The notes beneath the pieces were generated by a model. It did no database searches, was not told the DNA's origin, and saw only the letters and a program-made list of their open reading frames with translations. 9,810 bases of DNA, from NCBI GenBank assembly GCA_017648225.1, contig JAGCJE010000192.1, positions 1 through 9,810 of the forward strand. Direction: 5' to 3'. The position numbers were made by a program, and so were the translations under genes. Below are positions 5,951 through 9,810 of the stretch, piece after piece (the first letter of the stretch is position 1; every line of letters starts with the position of its first letter). The stretch comes from Kiritimatiellia bacterium (GTDB taxonomy: Bacteria; Verrucomicrobiota; Kiritimatiellia; RFP12; UBA1067).

Positions 5951-7738
5951 ATGGCATTTGAATCATACGTTTTGGTTTGCGGCGGCACCGCGTGCGTGTC
6001 GGGCGGCGGTGACAGCGTCGTCGAAATGTTCAAGAAGGAACTCGAGGCCGCCGGTCTCGCCGAGAAGGTTCAGGTAGTCGTTACCGGATGTCTCGGTTTC
6101 TGCGAACAGGGTCCGCTCGTCAAGATTCTTCCTCAGGGTACGTTCTACGTTCAGGTCAAGGCCGAGGACGTTAAGGAAATCGTCGCCGAGCACCTCATTA
6201 AGGGCCGCGTCGTCTCGCGTCTCTGCTACGATCCCGATCAGGCTAAGAAGCTTGTCGCCGACGCCAACATTCCTTTCTATCAGAAGCAGTACCGCGTCGT
6301 TTTGAGAAACTGCGGCGTCATCGATCCCGAGAAGATCGAGGACTACATCGCCCGCGACGGCTACAAGGCTCTCGAGAAGGTTCTCTTCGAGATGACGCCC
6401 GAGCAGGTCGTCGATGAGATGCTCAAGTCGGGTCTCCGCGGCCGCGGCGGCGCCGGCTTCCCCACCGGCATGAAGTGGAAGTTCGCTATGCAGCAGCCCA
6501 AGGGCCAGAAGTACATGGTCTGTAACGCCGACGAGGGCGACCCCGGCGCCTACATGGACCGCTCCACGCTCGAAGGCGATCCCCACTCCATCCTCGAGGC
6601 CATGACGATCGCCGGCTTCGCGATCGGCGCTTCGAAGGGCTACATTTACATCCGCGCGGAATATCCGCTCGCCATTCAGCGTCTCGAGATCGCCATCAAG
6701 CAGGCTCGCGACCTCGGCCTTTTGGGCGAGAAGATTCTCGGCAGCGACTTCGATTTCGATATCGAGCTCCGCTTCGGCGCCGGCGCGTTCGTCTGCGGCG
6801 AAGAGACGGCTCTTCTTCAGTCGATCGAGGGTAATCGTGGTATGCCTAAGCCCCGTCCTCCGTTCCCGGCGGTTAAGGGTCTTTGGGGTTGCCCGACGGT
6901 CATCAACAACGTCGAAACGCTCGCCAATATCCCCGTCATCATCAACAAGGGCGCCGAGTGGTTCAGCAAGATCGGTACCGAGACTTCGAAGGGTACCAAG
7001 GTCTTCGCTCTTACCGGTAAGGTCAACAACTCCGGTCTTATCGAAGTTCCTATGGGTACGACGCTCCGCGAAATCATCTTTGATATCGGCGGCGGCATCC
7101 GCGGCGGCCACGAGTTCAAGGCCGCTCAGACGGGCGGTCCTTCGGGCGGTATTATTCCTCCCCAGTTCCTCGACACTCCGATCGACTACGAGAACCTCGC
7201 CAAGATCGGCTCGATTATGGGTTCCGGCGGCCTGATCGTTATGGACGAGACCGACTGCGTGGTCGATATCGCCAAGTTCTACCTCGACTTCACGGTCGAT
7301 GAGAGCTGCGGTAAGTGCTCGCCCTGCCGTATCGGTGGTCGTAAGCTTCTCAACTATCTCAACAAGATCACCGACGGCCGCGGCGTCGAAGACGACATCA
7401 AGCAGCTCGAGGCGATCTCTGACGCGATGTGCAAGGCTTCGCTCTGCGGTCTCGGTCAGACTGCGGCCAACCCCGTCAAGTCGACCTTGAGATACTTCAT
7501 GGACGAATACATGGCCCACATCAAGGACAAGAAGTGCCCCGCCGGCAAGTGCTCGAAGCTCATCAGCTACGTCATTGAAGCCGAGAAGTGCAAGGGCTGC
7601 ACGCTCTGCGCGCGCAAGTGCCCCGTCAACGCTATTACCGGCACGGTCAAGAACCCCCATGTAATCGACCAGTCCAAGTGCATCAAGTGCGGTCAGTGCA
7701 TCGCGAGCTGCAAGTTTGGCGCTATCGTGGTCAAGTAA
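5951..7738 (+). CDS. hndC: Hnd hydrogenase subunit C (NuoF-like NAD(P)H/FMN subunit)
   Basis: A 595-residue flavoprotein that oxidises or reduces NAD(P)(H), and the likely site of electron bifurcation. An N-terminal thioredoxin-like [2Fe-2S] domain has Cys10, Cys15, Cys47 and Cys51. The NuoF core (about 110-520) shows the nucleotide/FMN loop GLRGRGGAGFPTGMKW (161-176), CNADEGDPGAYMDR (191-204), GAGAFVCGEETAL (276-288) and ESCGKCSPCR (Cys453, 456, 459), with Cys499 in LCGLG completing the [4Fe-4S] cluster. Two C-terminal ferredoxin-type [4Fe-4S] motifs follow (Cys547/550/553/557 and Cys577/580/583/587). This extended layout distinguishes it from plain complex I NuoF and matches HydB/HndC. TAAGGAG at 5936-5942 precedes the ATG by 8 bases. 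Codon use is strongly biased to C-ending and AAG codons, suggesting high expression. NAD versus NADP preference cannot be read from sequence alone. Confidence 0.95.
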   Translation: MAFESYVLVCGGTACVSGGGDSVVEMFKKELEAAGLAEKVQVVVTGCLGFCEQGPLVKILPQGTFYVQVKAEDVKEIVAEHLIKGRVVSRLCYDPDQAKKLVADANIPFYQKQYRVVLRNCGVIDPEKIEDYIARDGYKALEKVLFEMTPEQVVDEMLKSGLRGRGGAGFPTGMKWKFAMQQPKGQKYMVCNADEGDPGAYMDRSTLEGDPHSILEAMTIAGFAIGASKGYIYIRAEYPLAIQRLEIAIKQARDLGLLGEKILGSDFDFDIELRFGAGAFVCGEETALLQSIEGNRGMPKPRPPFPAVKGLWGCPTVINNVETLANIPVIINKGAEWFSKIGTETSKGTKVFALTGKVNNSGLIEVPMGTTLREIIFDIGGGIRGGHEFKAAQTGGPSGGIIPPQFLDTPIDYENLAKIGSIMGSGGLIVMDETDCVVDIAKFYLDFTVDESCGKCSPCRIGGRKLLNYLNKITDGRGVEDDIKQLEAISDAMCKASLCGLGQTAANPVKSTLRYFMDEYMAHIKDKKCPAGKCSKLISYVIEAEKCKGCTLCARKCPVNAITGTVKNPHVIDQSKCIKCGQCIASCKFGAIVVK

Positions 7739-7739
7739 T

Positions 7740-7747
7740 AGGAAAGG
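7740..7747 (+). promoter_or_regulatory. Ribosome-binding site fixing the hndD start
   Basis: AGGAAAGG lies 10 bases before the ATG at 7758. The frame is also open from an ATG at 7716, inside hndC, but that start lacks such a site and would add 14 residues ahead of the conserved ferredoxin domain. 7758 is therefore preferred. Confidence 0.7.
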
Positions 7748-7757
7748 TCTTATAACA

Positions 7758-9557
7758 ATGTCTGAAGCTACAGAAATGATCAGCCTTGAAATCAACGGCC
7801 AGTCCGTTACGGTTGCCAAGGGCTCCACGATCCTCGCGGCCGCCAAGGCCGCCCACATCAAGATCCCCACGCTCTGCTACCATCCCGATCTCAAGGCCGG
7901 TGCGAGCTGCGGTATCTGCGTCGTTCGTCAGCTCCTTCCGAGCCGCACCGAACCCGGTAAGTTCGTGTCTTCTCCCAAGCTTCTGCGTGCCTGCTGCACC
8001 GAAGCGACCGAGGGTATGAAGATTTTGACCCACGATCCCGACATCGTTCAGGTCCGTAAGACCGTTCTCGAGCTCATCCTCGCGAACCATCCTTCCGACT
8101 GCCTGCAGTGCCCCCGTTCGGGCTCCTGCGAGCTCCAGGATATCGCCGCCGATTTCGGCATCCGCGACATTCCGTTCCCGAAGGAAGTCAATCATCGCGA
8201 CGTCGACAACTCCACGCCTTCGATCATCCTTAATCCCGATAAGTGCATTAAGTGCGGTCGCTGCGCTGAAGTCTGTCAGCAGATGCAGAACGTATGGGCT
8301 CTCGAGTTCATCGGCCGCGGCGAAAAGACTGTTATGGCTCCCGCTGCTGACGTTAAGCTCGCTGAGTCGCCCTGCATCAAGTGCGGTCAGTGCTCTGCTC
8401 ACTGCCCCGTCGGTGCGATTTACGAGAATGACGAGACTGCTAAGGTTTGGGAGGCTCTCCGTGACCCTGCCAAGACTTGCATCGTTCAGATTGCTCCCGC
8501 CGTCCGCGTCGCTCTCGGCGAAGCTTTCGGCATGAAGCCTGGCGAGCTTACGACCGGTAAGATTTACGCGGCTCTTCGCATGCTCGGCTTTAACCAGGTC
8601 TTTGATACGAACTTCTCTGCCGACGTCACGATCATGGAAGAGGGTACCGAGTTCATTAAGCGCTTCACGAACGGTGGAAAGCTCCCGCTCATCACGAGCT
8701 GCTGCCCCGCGTGGACTGACTGGATGGAGAAGTATGCTCCCGATTTCACCGAGAACTTCTCGTCGGCTAAGTCTCCTCAGCAGATGCTCTCTGCTCTTGC
8801 TAAGACATACTGGGCCGAGAAGAACAATGTTGCCTGCAACGATATTCACGTAACTTCCATCATGCCTTGTACGGCTAAGAAGTACGAGATTTCGCGCGAC
8901 GAGCACATGAAGTCTTGCGGTTGCCAGGATACCGATGTCGTCTTGACGACCCGCGAGCTCGCTCGTATGATCAAGGCCGCCGGTATTGACTTCTTGAGCC
9001 TTCCTGAACAGCCTGCTGACGATCTTCTCGGCGCTTACACGGGTGCCGGCACGATCTTCGGCGTAACGGGCGGTGTTATGGAAGCGGCTCTTCGTACGGC
9101 TTACTGCTTGATCACTAAGGAAGCTACACCTCCTTCGATCGACTTCAAGGAAGTCCGCGGTATGGAAGGCGTCAAGTCCGCTACGATCAAGATCGACGAT
9201 GCCGAGGTCAATGTCGCCATCGCTCACCAGATGGGCAATGTCGAGAAGGTCTTGAATCAGATCCGCGAAGACCTCAAGAACGGCGTCAAGCCGCGCTACG
9301 ACTTCATCGAAGTCATGGCTTGCCGCGGCGGTTGTATCGGCGGCGGCGGTCAGCCCTGCCTCGCGACCGATGAAGTTCGCGCTGCTCGTACAGCGGGTCT
9401 TTATACCGACGACGAGAAGGCTACGCTTCGCATGTCGCACCTCAACCCCGAGGTTCAGGCTCTCTACAAGGATTACCTCGGCGAGCCCGGCAGTGAGAAG
9501 GCTGAAGAGCTTCTCCATACACACTATCACAAGCGCGAAGTCTACAAGTTCAACTGA
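7758..9557 (+). CDS. hndD: [FeFe] hydrogenase catalytic subunit (HndD/HydA type)
   Basis: A 599-residue iron hydrogenase that reversibly forms H2 at the H-cluster. The N-terminal [2Fe-2S] domain has Cys40, Cys51, Cys54 and Cys79 or Cys80. The His-ligated [4Fe-4S] has His111, Cys115, Cys118 and Cys124. Two ferredoxin-type [4Fe-4S] clusters use Cys163/166/169/173 and Cys206/209/212/216. The three H-cluster signatures are intact: TSCCPAW (313-319; Cys315 is the proton-relay position and Cys316 a ligand), MPCTAKK (369-375; Cys371) and VMACRGGCIGGGGQP (519-533; Cys522 and Cys526). The C-terminal small-subunit-like region ends LHTHYHKREVY. Its length matches HndD (about 585) and it lacks the extra C-terminal cluster domain of Thermotoga HydA. 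The partners define a soluble NAD(P)-linked, probably electron-bifurcating enzyme. The maturases HydE, HydF and HydG must be encoded elsewhere. Alanine codon choice shifts from GCC towards GCT after about residue 180. Confidence 0.96.
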   Translation: MSEATEMISLEINGQSVTVAKGSTILAAAKAAHIKIPTLCYHPDLKAGASCGICVVRQLLPSRTEPGKFVSSPKLLRACCTEATEGMKILTHDPDIVQVRKTVLELILANHPSDCLQCPRSGSCELQDIAADFGIRDIPFPKEVNHRDVDNSTPSIILNPDKCIKCGRCAEVCQQMQNVWALEFIGRGEKTVMAPAADVKLAESPCIKCGQCSAHCPVGAIYENDETAKVWEALRDPAKTCIVQIAPAVRVALGEAFGMKPGELTTGKIYAALRMLGFNQVFDTNFSADVTIMEEGTEFIKRFTNGGKLPLITSCCPAWTDWMEKYAPDFTENFSSAKSPQQMLSALAKTYWAEKNNVACNDIHVTSIMPCTAKKYEISRDEHMKSCGCQDTDVVLTTRELARMIKAAGIDFLSLPEQPADDLLGAYTGAGTIFGVTGGVMEAALRTAYCLITKEATPPSIDFKEVRGMEGVKSATIKIDDAEVNVAIAHQMGNVEKVLNQIREDLKNGVKPRYDFIEVMACRGGCIGGGGQPCLATDEVRAARTAGLYTDDEKATLRMSHLNPEVQALYKDYLGEPGSEKAEELLHTHYHKREVYKFN

Positions 9558-9580
9558 TCGCCGTTGTGATAAACGAACAA

Positions 9581-9624
9581 AAGGTTCCGCTCTACTGGGC
9601 GGAACCTTGCTTTTTTATTTTTTT
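9581..9624 (+). terminator. Rho-independent terminator of the hnd operon
   Basis: A perfect 10-bp stem, AAGGTTCCGC (9581-9590) with GCGGAACCTT (9599-9608), encloses an 8-nt loop and is followed by GC and a long T-rich run to 9624. It starts 23 bases after the hndD stop and separates the operon from the tRNA genes. Confidence 0.93.
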
Positions 9625-9637
9625 AGTAAATACCCGA

Positions 9638-9666
9638 TTGACAAAACCGACAAAATATGAGATACT
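9638..9666 (+). promoter_or_regulatory. Sigma70-type promoter of the tRNA genes
   Basis: TTGACA at 9638-9643 matches the -35 consensus. A 17-base spacer separates it from GATACT at 9661-9666. The predicted start is near 9673, only about 6 bases before the mature tRNA-Leu end, so the leader would be very short. Confidence 0.8.
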
Positions 9667-9673
9667 ATCTCTC
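9657..9673. promoter_or_regulatory. 17-bp perfect palindrome over the tRNA -10 box
   Basis: ATGAGATACTATCTCAT is an 8-1-8 perfect inverted repeat covering the -10 hexamer and the predicted transcript start. Its position suits an operator, but no regulator is identifiable here. Confidence 0.4.
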
Positions 9674-9678
9674 ATGTA

Positions 9679-9763
9679 GCACCCGTGGTGAAATTGGCAT
9701 ACACGCCAGATTCAGGTTCTGGTGCCGCAAGGTGTGTGGGTTCAAATCCCACCGGGTGCACCA
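9679..9763 (+). tRNA. tRNA-Leu (anticodon CAG)
   Basis: An 85-nt class II tRNA. The acceptor stem GCACCCG (9679-9685) pairs with CGGGTGC (9753-9759), followed by A and an encoded CCA (9761-9763). The anticodon stem CCAGA/TCTGG (9706-9710 and 9718-9722) encloses TTCAGGT with anticodon CAG at 9713-9715. A variable arm with a GCAA loop (9723-9735) and a T-arm GTGGG-TTCAAAT-CCCAC (9736-9752) complete it. It reads CUG leucine codons. It is first in a tRNA cluster behind a strong promoter. Confidence 0.96.
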
Positions 9764-9769
9764 AACTTT

Positions 9770-9810
9770 GGCCCCTTCGTCTATCGGCTAGGACATCTGG
9801 TTCTCATCCA
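9770..9810 (+). tRNA. tRNA-Glu (anticodon CTC), 3' part cut by the window
   Basis: It starts GGCCCCTTCGTCTA as many bacterial tRNA-Glu genes do. A D-arm GTC...GAC (9779-9793) follows. The anticodon stem TCTGG (9796-9800) and loop TTCTCAT (9801-9807) show anticodon CTC at 9803-9805. The sequence ends within the 3' strand of the anticodon stem. It lies 6 nt after the tRNA-Leu CCA, so the two are surely co-transcribed. Confidence 0.88.

Noticed and set aside
5036..7738. A respiratory complex I fragment (nuoE-nuoF)
   Set aside because: The NuoE- and NuoF-like genes flank hndB, the NuoF-like protein has extra N- and C-terminal cluster domains, and the next gene is an [FeFe] hydrogenase. No other nuo genes are present.
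7716..7757. Upstream in-frame ATG at 7716 as the start of hndD
   Set aside because: It overlaps the end of hndC, lacks a ribosome-binding site and adds 14 residues with no homology to the family. The ATG at 7758 has AGGAAAGG upstream and fits HndD N-termini.
5963..7870. A 635-codon open frame on the minus strand opposite hndC, and similar long ones at 7731-9530 and 5033-5869
   Set aside because: They lie mostly in codon register with hndC, hndD and hndB. They exist because these biased genes almost never use TTA, CTA or TCA, whose complements are stops. Their translations are low-complexity Leu/Asp/Ala/Arg-rich with no recognisable domains, and the sense genes are certain.
9370..9660. A 96-codon plus-strand open frame across the end of hndD and the terminator
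   Set aside because: It is out of frame with hndD, runs through a strong terminator hairpin, and has no ribosome-binding site or recognisable sequence.
1..9810. CRISPR array, insertion sequence, prophage or toxin-antitoxin system
   Set aside because: No regularly spaced repeats, transposase, integrase, phage proteins or small toxin/antitoxin pairs are visible. Nearly all sequence is accounted for by the genes listed.

Overview
The window reads as chromosomal DNA of an anaerobic or fermentative bacterium, probably with a Gram-negative-type envelope. The evidence is a Hnd-type [FeFe] hydrogenase operon, an ElyC-like envelope gene, and ordinary bacterial promoters, Shine-Dalgarno sites and tRNAs. 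The taxon cannot be read off with certainty. The alpha/beta hydrolase type and the LysM-ftsW-xseA neighbourhood loosely suggest a PVC-group anaerobe (Verrucomicrobiota, Kiritimatiellota or Lentisphaerota-like), but this is a low-confidence impression.

Left block (1-4940, all + strand): the 3' part of a LysM-repeat protein, an FtsW-type SEDS glycosyltransferase, the large subunit of exonuclease VII (xseA), an ElyC/DUF218 inner-membrane protein, and a secreted or lipid-free periplasmic alpha/beta hydrolase. The first four genes are separated by only 4-5 bp and look co-transcribed and possibly translationally coupled. The fifth follows after 21 bp. The theme is cell wall and division, with one DNA-repair gene embedded and no xseB beside it.

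Middle (4941-5035): a 95-bp AT-rich regulatory gap. It holds a sigma70-like promoter, an FNR/CRP-like palindrome one base shorter than the classical spacing, and a ribosome-binding site.

Right block (5036-9557, + strand): hndA-hndB-hndC-hndD, a complete four-gene soluble NAD(P)-linked [FeFe] hydrogenase. HndA (NuoE-like) and HndC (NuoF-like, FMN) form the NAD(P)H module. HndB is a small thioredoxin-fold protein. HndD carries the H-cluster and its accessory iron-sulfur clusters. By homology the complex couples H2 evolution or uptake to NAD(P)H, probably together with ferredoxin by flavin-based electron bifurcation. No maturation genes (hydE, hydF, hydG) lie in the window. Codon use in this operon is strongly biased, as in highly expressed genes. 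A strong intrinsic terminator (9581-9624) ends it.

Right edge (9638-9810): a consensus promoter whose -10 lies in a perfect 17-bp palindrome drives a tRNA-Leu(CAG) followed after 6 nt by a tRNA-Glu(CTC) that runs off the window.

Most of the content is recognisable. I did not find a convincing undescribed system. The points most worth a second look are the control region of the hydrogenase operon, the palindrome on the tRNA promoter, the reduced cysteine set in HndB, the codon-use shift inside hndD, the shortened DUF218 core, and the G-rich repeat at the end of xseA.
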